In this document: one piece after another, positions 1 through 7,347 of the stretch | Numbering within the stretch: position 1 is the first letter of the stretch | How the letters are laid out: each line of letters starts with the position of its first letter | NCBI GenBank assembly: GCA_937900485.1 | Contig: CALCEL010000021.1 | Location: 1-15,254 of the forward strand | Origin: an uncultured Prevotellaceae bacterium | GTDB lineage: Bacteria; Bacteroidota; Bacteroidia; Bacteroidales; Bacteroidaceae | Reading direction: 5' to 3' | Length of the DNA: 15,254 nucleotides | The notes under the pieces: model-generated | The model's database searches: none | What the model saw: only the letters and a program-made list of their open reading frames with translations | Told to the model about the DNA's origin: nothing | Program-made: the position numbers and the translations under genes

Positions 1-542
1 ATTTTAATGGCAACAACTTCCTTCATTCTTTTGAAATTATTTAGGACACTATTGGCATTGAATATTTGGTTAAACGCTAAATTGTCCACTTTTTTATTGT
101 CTTTATTAACGGTAATAGCGCCGAAAAATCACTCATAACCGTAACTACGCCAAAATCGACGTTCTCATCCGTTTTTGAGTGAGGACGATGGAATGTAGAC
201 GAAAACGAGAATATTATAGATGGTGTGCAAGTGAAGTGTGTGCGTTCTCACCAAGTAATTACATGTTATGCAGTTACCATACGACATGGCGTGGTGAGAA
301 AGATGATGATGAGCGGGTGGAAGGAGATGTGCTTGGCATGACGTCAAATGTGATGATAAAAAATTGGCTCAGCGTTTCACAACGTCAAGCCAATCATTGT
401 TTCGTAACTTGAAAATACAATACAATAAGCGCAAAGTTAAGTTAAATACTTAATACCGCCAAATTTTGAGTCTTGAAAAGTTACTTGCACCAGTGTGTTG
501 TGGTATGTCTGTGTTATAATTTGCGGAAAAAGCCTTTGATAT
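1..542. other. Left intergenic region, no convincing gene
   Basis: No open frame here resembles a protein. On the minus strand a frame is open from 128 to the window edge and contains an ATG at 26-24 that could be the first codons of a gene running off the left side, but only about eight codons follow it. The region is AT-rich and holds several inverted repeats: 129-135 with 176-182, 160-168 with 179-187 (two G-U pairs), 245-253 with 292-300 (perfect 9 bp), and the compact hairpin at 363-394. It could be a decayed gene remnant or the distal part of a regulatory region. I cannot tell which. Confidence 0.5.
363..394. other. Compact stem-loop, possible weak terminator or RNA element
   Basis: ATTGGCT (363-369) pairs perfectly with AGCCAAT (388-394). 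After a symmetric 3x3 internal loop, CGTT (373-376) pairs with AACG (381-384) around a four-base loop. The T-run after it (CATTGTTTCG) is poor for an intrinsic terminator, so its role is open. It lies about 150 nt upstream of the rfbA promoter and would separate that promoter from transcription entering from the left. Confidence 0.35.
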
Positions 543-573
543 TTTGTCATTAAGTTTTTTGCTTGTATATTTG
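543..573 (+). promoter_or_regulatory. Bacteroidetes-type promoter for rfbA
   Basis: TTTG (543-546) is followed after exactly 19 nt by TATATTTG (566-573). This fits the Bacteroidetes housekeeping consensus (-33 TTTG, -7 TAnnTTTG) in both elements and in spacing. Transcription should start near 580, giving rfbA a leader of about 190 nt. The leader contains a 6-bp inverted repeat (725-730 with 745-750) shortly before the start codon. Confidence 0.7.
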
Positions 574-772
574 TGTGAGAAAAAAATTTCGAGCTGGAGC
601 ATTCTGAAGTATTGCAAGTTCCGTGACTTCTTAATGGTTGCGCTATGTGGCGCTAGAAGTGACTCGTGATCTTAGTGCCTGTGATATGTTGGTGTTCCTC
701 CTTTTATGTTATTTAATAAGGTGTACGGAATGTCATTACGGTCTTTCCGTTCACAATGAAAATCACAGTAGA

Positions 773-1657
773 ATGAAAGGAATTGTATTGGCGGGTGGAA
801 GCGGAACTCGTCTTTATCCTATTACGAAAGGTGTGAGCAAGCAGCTTATTCCTATTTTTGACAAACCGATGGTCTATTATCCGGTGTCAGTGCTGATGCT
901 GGCAGGCATACGTGATATCCTGATAATATCAACGCCATATGATTTGCCTGGATTCAAGCGCTTGCTTGGTGATGGTTCAGACTATGGTGTTCATTTTGAG
1001 TATGCTGAGCAGCCGAGCCCGGATGGTTTGGCACAAGCGTTCATCATTGGAGAGAAGTTCATTGGTGACGATGATGTTTGCCTTGTCTTAGGTGATAACA
1101 TTTTCCATGGTCGCGGATTTTCCGGAATGCTTCATGAGAGTGTGGAGAACGCTAAGGCCGGCAAGGCTACAGTGTTCGGCTATTGGGTTAATGACCCGGA
1201 GCGATATGGCGTGGCTGAGTTTGATAAGGATGGCAACTGTCTTTCTATTGAGGAAAAGCCGGCGAAGCCAAAGAGTAACTATGCTGTTGTGGGATTATAC
1301 TTCTATCCTAACTCCGTCGTTAAGGTGGCAAAGAATATAAAGCCTTCTGCTCGAGGCGAGTTGGAGATTACGACGGTCAACCAGTGTTACCTGTCAGAAA
1401 AGAACCTAAAAGTTAAGCTTCTTGGACGAGGTTTCGCATGGTTGGACACAGGTACTCATGACTCTCTCTCTGAGGCCAGCACATTCATTGAGGTGCTGGA
1501 GAAACGTACGGGACTTAAGATTGCGTGTCTTGAGGGAATAGCGTTCCGTCAGGGATGGATAACGGCCGACCGTCTGCGTGAGGTGGCTGAGCCGATGAAA
1601 AAGAACCAGTATGGTCAGTATCTTCTGAGATTGGCGGACTCAGCTGACATTGAGTGA
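773..1657 (+). CDS. rfbA: Glucose-1-phosphate thymidylyltransferase
   Basis: Makes dTDP-glucose from dTTP and glucose-1-phosphate, the first step of the dTDP-L-rhamnose pathway that feeds surface polysaccharides; cytosolic. The 294-residue product has the usual family length. It begins with the nucleotidyltransferase loop LAGGSGTRLYP (residues 6-16), followed by the KQLIPIFDKPMVYYP segment, LGDN with the probable metal ligand Asp108, and WLDTGTHDS with Asp225. The frame stays open upstream to a TTG at 638, but the conserved N-terminus MKGIVLAGG fixes the ATG at 773. No rfbB, rfbC or rfbD lies in the window, so it is separated from the rest of its pathway here. It has its own promoter about 200 nt upstream and converges on rng. 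Family assignment is secure. Confidence 0.96.
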   Translation: MKGIVLAGGSGTRLYPITKGVSKQLIPIFDKPMVYYPVSVLMLAGIRDILIISTPYDLPGFKRLLGDGSDYGVHFEYAEQPSPDGLAQAFIIGEKFIGDDDVCLVLGDNIFHGRGFSGMLHESVENAKAGKATVFGYWVNDPERYGVAEFDKDGNCLSIEEKPAKPKSNYAVVGLYFYPNSVVKVAKNIKPSARGELEITTVNQCYLSEKNLKVKLLGRGFAWLDTGTHDSLSEASTFIEVLEKRTGLKIACLEGIAFRQGWITADRLREVAEPMKKNQYGQYLLRLADSADIE

Positions 1658-1707
1658 TGCTGACTCTTGATGTGAGTCGTTGACTCTTGAGATTAGTATA
1701 AAAACAT

Positions 1708-1739
1708 AAGCGGGTGGATTCGTTTGAATCCACCCGCTT
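1708..1739. terminator. Hairpin terminator between convergent rfbA and rng
   Basis: A perfect 14-bp stem (1708-1721 with 1726-1739) closes on a GTTT loop. It sits between the stops of rfbA and rng. Read on the minus strand it is followed by a T-rich stretch (ATGTTTTTATAC), a good intrinsic terminator for rng. On the plus strand the T-tract is absent, so rfbA may stop here only through the hairpin itself. Confidence 0.8.
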
Positions 1740-1761
1740 CATGTCTGTGATATCGTCACCT

Positions 1762-3336
1762 CTATACGGTCTCTATCTCCTCAGTCATGTTAATCTCATT
1801 GCCTTTTTTGTCTTTGAAGACATATTGCAGGAAGCCTAATGACTGGTCGGGTATAATGTTGAGTCCGAATCCGTACTTTAGCTGCCATCTGCGGTAGAGA
1901 CTGATGAATCCCTGGTTGATGTAAGCAAACACGTATGGGTGAATGTAAAGTGTGAATTTCTTCATTCCAAGATTGTTGACAACGTAGTCGATTTTATTCT
2001 CCAGTGTGTCTGTGAATAAGATTGAAGATTTTATTGTTCCTTTGCCGAAGCATGTAGGACAAGTCTCCTCCACGTGTACATCCATTGCAGGTCTTACCCT
2101 TTGACGAGTTATCTGCATCAGACCAAACTTGCTAAGTGGAAGAATGTTATGCTTAGCACGGTCGTTTTTCATTAACTCGGTCATGTGCTCATAGAGCTTT
2201 TGCCTGTGCTCGGCGGTGTCCATGTCGATGAAGTCGACTACGATGATACCGCCCATGTCACGCAGTCTAAGTTGTCTTGCCAATTCCTCCGCAGCTCCCA
2301 TGTTGACCTCGAAGGCGTTAGCCTCCTGTCCGTCCACACCTCTTGAGCGGTTGCCGCTGTTCACGTCCACCACGTGCAGCGCTTCAGTGTGCTCGATGAT
2401 GAGGTATGCTCCGCGTTTGTAGCTCACAGCCTTGCCGAAGCCCGACTTGATCTGTTTCGTCACGGAGAAGTTGTCGAAGATGGGGGTGCTTCCTTTGTAG
2501 AGTTTCACTATGTTCTCTCTTTCCGGAGCAATGAGCGACACGTATTTCTTTACCTCTTTGTAAACCTCCTCGTTGTTGACGTGGATGGCTTCGTAAGACG
2601 GATTGAAAAGATCTCGCAGCATAGACACCGTTCGCCCTGTCTCCTCATGAGCGAGCACAGGCAGGTCGTTGGCCATCTGTATCTTTGTCATACACTCATT
2701 CCAGCTCTCTAAGAGAATCGAGAGCTCGTTGTTGAGTTCTGCTGCTCTTTTTCCTTCAGCTACAGTGCGTACTATCACACCGAATTGTCTCGGTTTGATG
2801 CTTTGTATGAGCTGCTTAAGACGTGTGCGTTCTTCCTTGGACTTGATTTTGGATGATACGGATACCTTCTCCGTGAACGGTATCAACACGAGGAAACGTC
2901 CCGCAAAGGAGATTTCTCCTGTCAGACGAGGTCCTTTTGTGTTGATAGGCTCTTTGGTGATCTGCACCATCACTTCCTGTCCTACCTCCAACACGTCTTG
3001 TATGCTGCCGTTTTTGGACAAATCCGGTTGTTTGCCGGCTTTGAACATCGGCGCCATTTTTTTTCTGTCGCTTGCGACTTGCTTCACGTATTTCTCCAGA
3101 GAGAGAAACTGTGTGCCTAAATCTTGGTAATGCAGAAATGCCTCACGCTCATGACCGACATCAACAAAGCATGCATTCAACGCAGGCATTATTTTCTTCA
3201 CCTTTCCTGCGTAAATGTTGCCCACGGAGTATTTCGAGTCTTGCCCTTCCTTCTGGAACTCAACAAGGCGTTGGTCTTCCAAAAGAGCAATGGTGACCTC
3301 CTTGGGTTGTGCGTCGATAATAAGTTCGCTTGTCAT
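1762..3336 (-). CDS. rng: Ribonuclease E/G family endoribonuclease (RNase G)
   Basis: Single-strand-specific endoribonuclease for RNA decay and rRNA maturation; cytosolic. The 524-residue product has an N-terminal S1-type domain (around residues 38-125, GNIYAGKVKKIMPALNACFVDVG) with an insertion, then the catalytic region: DVNSG with Asp324 and Asn326, and VVDFIDM with Asp368, matching E. coli RNase E Asp303, Asn305 and Asp346. The zinc-link motif CPTCFGKG follows at Cys426/Cys429. There is no long C-terminal degradosome scaffold, so it is G-type in length. The frame is open to 3396, but MTSELIIDAQPKEV at 3336 is the expected family start. It lies downstream of a 29-residue ribosomal-type gene on the same strand with a structured 137-nt gap, and no clear promoter of its own is visible. 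Confidence 0.95.
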   Translation of the reverse strand: MTSELIIDAQPKEVTIALLEDQRLVEFQKEGQDSKYSVGNIYAGKVKKIMPALNACFVDVGHEREAFLHYQDLGTQFLSLEKYVKQVASDRKKMAPMFKAGKQPDLSKNGSIQDVLEVGQEVMVQITKEPINTKGPRLTGEISFAGRFLVLIPFTEKVSVSSKIKSKEERTRLKQLIQSIKPRQFGVIVRTVAEGKRAAELNNELSILLESWNECMTKIQMANDLPVLAHEETGRTVSMLRDLFNPSYEAIHVNNEEVYKEVKKYVSLIAPERENIVKLYKGSTPIFDNFSVTKQIKSGFGKAVSYKRGAYLIIEHTEALHVVDVNSGNRSRGVDGQEANAFEVNMGAAEELARQLRLRDMGGIIVVDFIDMDTAEHRQKLYEHMTELMKNDRAKHNILPLSKFGLMQITRQRVRPAMDVHVEETCPTCFGKGTIKSSILFTDTLENKIDYVVNNLGMKKFTLYIHPYVFAYINQGFISLYRRWQLKYGFGLNIIPDQSLGFLQYVFKDKKGNEINMTEEIETV

Positions 3337-3351
3337 TTTGCTTTTGTTTTT

Positions 3352-3448
3352 TTCCGTGTGCGACACGGAATAGTGCTTGATAACTATAAAAGACAAACCA
3401 TAAAGCTTGTCCTCGAGGGACGTGTGGCTCTAACAGTCTGTCTTTTAT
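3352..3448 (-). promoter_or_regulatory. Structured leader between the small ribosomal-type gene and rng
   Basis: Read on the minus strand, this stretch can fold into an outer 10-bp perfect stem (3439-3448 with 3386-3395) enclosing a small hairpin around the CCTCGAGG palindrome. A separate 8-bp hairpin with a 3-nt loop (3352-3359 with 3363-3370) follows, ending about 15 nt before the rng start codon. Neither hairpin is followed by a T-run in the direction of transcription, so they do not look like terminators. In E. coli, RNase E controls its own mRNA through hairpins in the rne leader; a similar role here is an inference. Confidence 0.5.
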
Positions 3449-3473
3449 CCTTCGCCGTTTAAGAAGGCAAAAT

Positions 3474-3563
3474 TTACTTGCTCTTATGACGATTCTTTCT
3501 CAATCTCTTCTTACGCTTGTGAGTAGAGATCTTGTGTCTTTTCTTTTTCTTACCGTTTGGCAT
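3474..3563 (-). CDS. AURKAIP1/COX24 (DUF1713) family small ribosomal-type protein
   Basis: A 29-residue, extremely basic peptide beginning MPNGKKKKRHKISTHKRKKR and ending RLRKNRHKSK, with 18 lysines or arginines. This matches the short Bacteroidetes proteins annotated as AURKAIP1/COX24 domain-containing, related to mitochondrial small-subunit protein mS38. The KKxxxHK...KRxxRLRKNRHK pattern is the family signature. It probably binds 16S rRNA in the small ribosomal subunit; that function is inferred from relatives. It is first in a minus-strand transcription unit with rng, 137 nt apart, and an exact TAnnTTTG element lies about 110 nt upstream. It is too short for many gene finders and easily missed. 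The start ATG at 3563 is the only one giving the conserved N-terminus. Confidence 0.88.
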   Translation of the reverse strand: MPNGKKKKRHKISTHKRKKRLRKNRHKSK

Positions 3564-3650
3564 AGTTCTCGAAAATTTAGTTGTTTATAATAAATGATAA
3601 TGTTGTCTCTGCTTGTGCGTCTGAACGGCGGTGATCGCTGCTCTGATTTA

Positions 3651-3680
3651 CGCCCCGCACTCTATCGGGGTGCAAATATA
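3651..3680 (-). promoter_or_regulatory. Promoter of the small ribosomal gene-rng unit, with inverted repeat at the start site
   Basis: On the minus strand TATATTTG (3680-3673) matches TAnnTTTG exactly; the -33 element is weak. Transcription would start near 3666. A 7-bp GC-rich inverted repeat (3651-3657 with 3666-3672, one G-T pair) straddles that predicted start. It could be an operator or form a 5' hairpin in the transcript. The leader to the small gene is about 100 nt. Confidence 0.55.
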
Positions 3681-3806
3681 GTGTTTTCTGTTCAAGCGGG
3701 AAAATTTTTTGCTTTTAAAATGTAAAAAAACGGACTTGGGCTCTTTGCCTTTGTGTTTTATTGACGGAAAAGAACACTGAGATTTCATTCTTATATTATA
3801 AATGTG

Positions 3807-3814
3807 TAAATTTG
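3807..3814 (+). promoter_or_regulatory. -7 promoter element for the DUF3078-like/GH25 pair
   Basis: TAAATTTG matches TAnnTTTG exactly. No good -33 TTTG is seen at the right spacing. Transcription would begin near 3821, only about 12 nt before the ATG at 3833. This argues against the upstream in-frame codons (from TTG 3761) being translated. Confidence 0.55.
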
Positions 3815-3832
3815 CGGAAAATAATTGAAAGA

Positions 3833-5200
3833 ATGAAAAAGTGTATTGTCATGTTTTCTGTGTTGTGTCTTTGCCTGACAAGCGCAGAGGCGCAAGGTAA
3901 CAGACGCGGCTTGGCTGTCAGGAAGGCCCGTGTCACTCATTTCACTGACTCTTTGAAGCGCTCATTCTCGGGACGTCTGAACGCTATGGCGTCTGAGAGT
4001 GTTAAGACATCAGATGACTCCGATGTTTCGCTCAGTCCATATATGTACAGACTGATGGGGCAGGGAATGTACTATAGCTCAACGGTGAAGAATAATTTCA
4101 CAATTGGATGGGACGAGGACGGTGCTGATGATGAGTCGACCACCGAAGCAATAAGGTATAGGGAGGACGTCAATGATAAAGTCGACGATCTTCTTGCCTC
4201 CGCCTATATCTCTTCTCCGTGGATTTTCAAACATTATGACAGCCAGTTTGACGGCGAGTCGCTTGTTTCAGGACCGGAAGATGTTAGGCCTGCTACGGAG
4301 CAACTCGATGATATTCTGGACAACTCGTCGGCAATCAAGGACGTGACGGAAATAGTGGGTGATCTGGACGTCGACCTGAAAGTGACAAAACCGAACTTTT
4401 GGAAGACGTCTGGAAAGTTCTCGATGCAGTTTACTCAAAACTATTTCTCCGAGAACTGGTATAAGGGAGGTAACAATAATGGTACGATGCTGTCGCAGCT
4501 GACACTGACAGCTAACTATAACGACCAAAAAAGAATACAGTGGGATAACTCATTGGACCTGAGACTCGGATTCGTGACCACGACAAGTGACTCGTGCCAC
4601 TCGTTCCTCACAAATAACGATAAGATAAACCTGAACTCTAAAGTGGGAGTGAAAGCGAGCAAGTCGTCTTGGTACTACACGTTCTCTATGCAAGCTTATA
4701 CTCAGTTCTTGCCGGGCTATAAGTCTAATGATAGGAAGATGTATTCCGCTTTTGTTGCTCCTCTCGATGTGAACGCCTCTGTCGGTATGGACTACAAACC
4801 GTCACTGAAAAAGTCTGGATGTTCGCTGTCTCTGGCGTTGCTCCCGTTGTCATACAAACTTCGCTACATCGGCTCTGATGACGAGAATATACATTCCGCA
4901 TATAGTATGGTGGATGTGGACGCCACGCATGACTTCGGATCGAGATTGGAGTATAACCACAATTTCAAGCTGCTATCTAATCTTTCGTGGAAGACAAGGC
5001 TCTATTACTATACTACATATGAGTATACTGAAATGGAGATGGAGAATACGTTTTCTTTCTCCTTCAACAAGTATATCTCTGCGGATTTCTACACTTTGTG
5101 GAGATTTGATGACAACAGAAATCCTGCATATAAAGATGATAACCTTGGATACTTCCAGTTCAAAGAGTATCTGACGCTTGGCTTGTCTTATTCTTTCTAA
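3833..5200 (+). CDS. DUF3078-like outer-membrane beta-barrel protein
   Basis: A 455-residue exported protein of unknown biochemical function. Residues 1-20 form a typical signal peptide ending AEA before Gln21. The first third of the mature protein is acidic and low in recognisable motifs. From about residue 190 the sequence becomes alternating aromatic/polar strand-like segments, with the motif NYFSENWYKGGNNN at residues 203-216. That motif resembles the family that Bacteroidales annotations call DUF3078. The C-terminus LGLSYSF ends in Phe, as in outer-membrane barrels. The start was placed at 3833 because it gives the signal peptide and lies just after the promoter. The next gene follows within 8 nt, so they are probably co-transcribed. 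The DUF assignment is from memory of the motif and moderately sure; the barrel prediction is an inference. Confidence 0.8.
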   Translation: MKKCIVMFSVLCLCLTSAEAQGNRRGLAVRKARVTHFTDSLKRSFSGRLNAMASESVKTSDDSDVSLSPYMYRLMGQGMYYSSTVKNNFTIGWDEDGADDESTTEAIRYREDVNDKVDDLLASAYISSPWIFKHYDSQFDGESLVSGPEDVRPATEQLDDILDNSSAIKDVTEIVGDLDVDLKVTKPNFWKTSGKFSMQFTQNYFSENWYKGGNNNGTMLSQLTLTANYNDQKRIQWDNSLDLRLGFVTTTSDSCHSFLTNNDKINLNSKVGVKASKSSWYYTFSMQAYTQFLPGYKSNDRKMYSAFVAPLDVNASVGMDYKPSLKKSGCSLSLALLPLSYKLRYIGSDDENIHSAYSMVDVDATHDFGSRLEYNHNFKLLSNLSWKTRLYYYTTYEYTEMEMENTFSFSFNKYISADFYTLWRFDDNRNPAYKDDNLGYFQFKEYLTLGLSYSF

Positions 5201-5208
5201 TTGTGTCT

Positions 5209-7152
5209 ATGGGGATGATGACTGTTAAATCCGGACGTAAGACTTTCTTCAGTGTCTTGCTTTTCGTGGTCTTGGCTGCTGCGGTTGTTGAGTCGTTATA
5301 TTTGTTTCGCACTTATTCTGAGGACGACATGAAAAGCACGGTTGTGCGTGTTCGTCACAGGACAGGTTTTGCCTTGGTTGCGGACGGAGTGGAGAGACTT
5401 TTTTTTACCTCGTTGTCGACTGATAGTATTTTTGTCGGGCTTGACTCTGTGATGGAGAACGCTTTGGACGCCTCGTATTCTACAGGTGTCTGGATTAATG
5501 AGAGATCGTATTTCCCTTCTTGTCCTGGTTTGATAATGGCGTATGATGATGCGCTTGATGTGGACAGTGTGGCCAATGCCATGACTGGTCGGGTGAAGAT
5601 GTTAGTGGAACGAAATGAGTCGGAGATTGTGAGACGCATTGAGGATATGGCGGAGAAGAAGAAAGAATTGGACTATTATCTTTCTGTGCATGACCTGAAT
5701 GATAATGAATACGACAGAGTGTCGACGTATGCGTCGACGAACGTGTCGGCTTTGAGGGACAGAAAACACTATCTCTCCGTGTTGAGAAGTGTCTCTGACG
5801 CGAGAAAGATAGAGATAGTTCCTCTGTCTTTGTATGATTATTCCGTGAATGGAGAGCCTGGCATGAAGAATATCACATGCCGCATTCTGCCGCATTTGCT
5901 TGAAGGGGAAGAGAGTGTCTCTCCGTTGCAGAAGTCGACGTTGCCAGAGAAGATGGTTCTATTACAGTCAGATTCGCTTGAGGTGCCGGACTGTGCGAAG
6001 ACTGTTTCTCTGCCATTGTTTGGTCTGTTTGAGAATCAGATGACGGATACAGTGTATGTCCCGGATTTCGGTAAGAAGAAGGTGAAGAGGATACCTCTTT
6101 CCAAAGCATATGCGGACAAGCCCGTTTTTGATAGGCATGGACGATTCAGCGGCTTCACTCCAAAGGAGTGCCATCACGTGGGAGAAGCTGACACTCTTGG
6201 GTATAAAGTGATTGGAAAAACTGAGGTGGACTCGTTGCTCAAGGGTGTGTTCACGGATAGTGAGGGAATGTATAGAGGGTATCTGACTTATGATGGTAAG
6301 CCTTGTGGACTCGGCGTGTTCATGTATAATGACGGTGGTTATTATGAGGGAGAATGGCAGAATGGACTGCGACATGGCAACGGTTTTTATGTCAAGGCGG
6401 GAGAGATGGTTCGGGCCGGTGAGTGGAAAGATAATATTTATAAAGGTGAGAGAATGTCTTATAACGCCTATCGTGTGTATGGTATAGACGTGTCGAGATA
6501 TCAGCATGAGTCTGGCAGGAAACGTTTCAACATAGACTGGAAAAATCTCAGGATAACCTATCTTGGTGCGAAAAACAGTGGGGACGCATCTGATACTATA
6601 GACTATCCGGTTTCTTTCGTGTATATTAAGTCTACTCAAGGGGCTAGTATAAAGAGCCGTTATTATGCTGCGGATTCTCGAGAGGCGAGAAAGCACGGTA
6701 TACATTGCGGAGCGTACCATTTTTTCTCCATGAAGACTGATGCGAGAAAGCAGGCGAAATACTTTTTGGATAACACTCGTATACTATCGTCTGATATGCC
6801 ACCGGTGCTTGACGTGGAACCGTCTGAACGTGAGATTGCAAAATATGGAGGCGAGAAAAAGTTGTTCTCGTCGATAAGAGAGTGGATGAACATCGTTGAG
6901 GCTTCAACCGGTAAGAGGCCAATATTGTACGTCAGTCAGAAATTCATTAAAGATCATCTTGTAAAGGCTCCAGACATATGTGAGAAATATCAAGTCTGGA
7001 TAGCCAGATATGGTGCGTATCGTCCGGAGGTCAAACTGCTGTTCTGGCAGTTAACGCCGTACGGAAGGGTTAGGGGAATTCATGGGGATGTGGACATAAA
7101 CGTCTTCAATGGCTATAAGGAGCAGTTCGACTCGTTCAAAAGTGGTGTGTGA
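5209..7152 (+). CDS. Membrane-anchored protein with MORN repeats and GH25 muramidase domain
   Basis: Predicted peptidoglycan-cleaving N-acetylmuramidase facing the periplasm. The 647-residue product has one N-terminal membrane segment (residues 13-33) after a basic stretch, then about 320 residues of unrecognised sequence. Two to three MORN repeats follow (about 355-415; YYEGEWQNGLRHGNGF is the clearest), directly joined to a C-terminal GH25 domain (about 423-640). GH25 features visible are YGIDVSRYQ with Asp427, DVEP with Asp535 and Glu537 (the DxE catalytic pair), an FWQ segment, and the closing GDVDINVFNG. The catalytic residues look intact. GTG 5203 and ATGs at 5215 and 5218 are alternative starts. 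It starts 8 nt after the DUF3078-like gene. MORN repeats often mediate membrane or protein contacts; their role here is unknown. The GH25 call is firm, the middle region is not understood. Confidence 0.88.
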   Translation: MGMMTVKSGRKTFFSVLLFVVLAAAVVESLYLFRTYSEDDMKSTVVRVRHRTGFALVADGVERLFFTSLSTDSIFVGLDSVMENALDASYSTGVWINERSYFPSCPGLIMAYDDALDVDSVANAMTGRVKMLVERNESEIVRRIEDMAEKKKELDYYLSVHDLNDNEYDRVSTYASTNVSALRDRKHYLSVLRSVSDARKIEIVPLSLYDYSVNGEPGMKNITCRILPHLLEGEESVSPLQKSTLPEKMVLLQSDSLEVPDCAKTVSLPLFGLFENQMTDTVYVPDFGKKKVKRIPLSKAYADKPVFDRHGRFSGFTPKECHHVGEADTLGYKVIGKTEVDSLLKGVFTDSEGMYRGYLTYDGKPCGLGVFMYNDGGYYEGEWQNGLRHGNGFYVKAGEMVRAGEWKDNIYKGERMSYNAYRVYGIDVSRYQHESGRKRFNIDWKNLRITYLGAKNSGDASDTIDYPVSFVYIKSTQGASIKSRYYAADSREARKHGIHCGAYHFFSMKTDARKQAKYFLDNTRILSSDMPPVLDVEPSEREIAKYGGEKKLFSSIREWMNIVEASTGKRPILYVSQKFIKDHLVKAPDICEKYQVWIARYGAYRPEVKLLFWQLTPYGRVRGIHGDVDINVFNGYKEQFDSFKSGV

Positions 7153-7257
7153 GCAAACATCCCCTCTGCTTGACTGTGACATGCGTAGCGTTATGGAAGA
7201 AATGATTCGATAGTTAAAAAGATTTGTGAGGATTGTATGTGTTTGATATATTTTGAT

Positions 7258-7265
7258 TATCTTTG
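7258..7265 (+). promoter_or_regulatory. -7 promoter element for guaA
   Basis: TATCTTTG matches TAnnTTTG exactly. A TTG at 7233-7235 is a possible -33 element with slightly long spacing (22 nt). Transcription would start near 7272, leaving a 75-nt leader with a small 6-bp stem (7299-7304 with 7323-7328). I see no known riboswitch motif in it. No clear terminator for the GH25 gene is visible between 7153 and this promoter. Confidence 0.6.
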
Positions 7266-7347
7266 CGCAAAATTATTCACGAAAACATATGAAATGATAG
7301 CCTTCATGTCATGGTGGTGTGTAAGGCTTCAGTTCATCGATTAGTTT

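Noticed and set aside
1..128. Possible transposase fragment on the minus strand
   Set aside because: The 42-codon open frame has no motif I can assign to an insertion-sequence family, and no terminal repeats or target duplication are seen.
179..412. 77-codon plus-strand open frame
   Set aside because: Composition is not protein-like, there is no domain or promoter, and it overlaps several inverted repeats.
638..772. N-terminal extension of rfbA
   Set aside because: The frame is open from a TTG, but the family begins at MKGIVLAGG and the extension has no resemblance to RfbA proteins.
3337..3396. 20-residue N-terminal extension of RNase G
   Set aside because: It would overlap the leader hairpin, and the known family N-terminus begins at the later ATG (3336).
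3761..3832. Upstream extension of the DUF3078-like protein
   Set aside because: It would place the predicted promoter inside the coding region and bury the signal peptide.
5968..6720. 250-codon minus-strand frame inside the MORN-GH25 gene
   Set aside because: It is antisense to a gene with clear domains and matches nothing; a shadow of biased codon use.
7266..7347. Possible purine riboswitch before guaA
   Set aside because: The leader is only about 75 nt with one weak 6-bp stem and none of the conserved purine aptamer loops.
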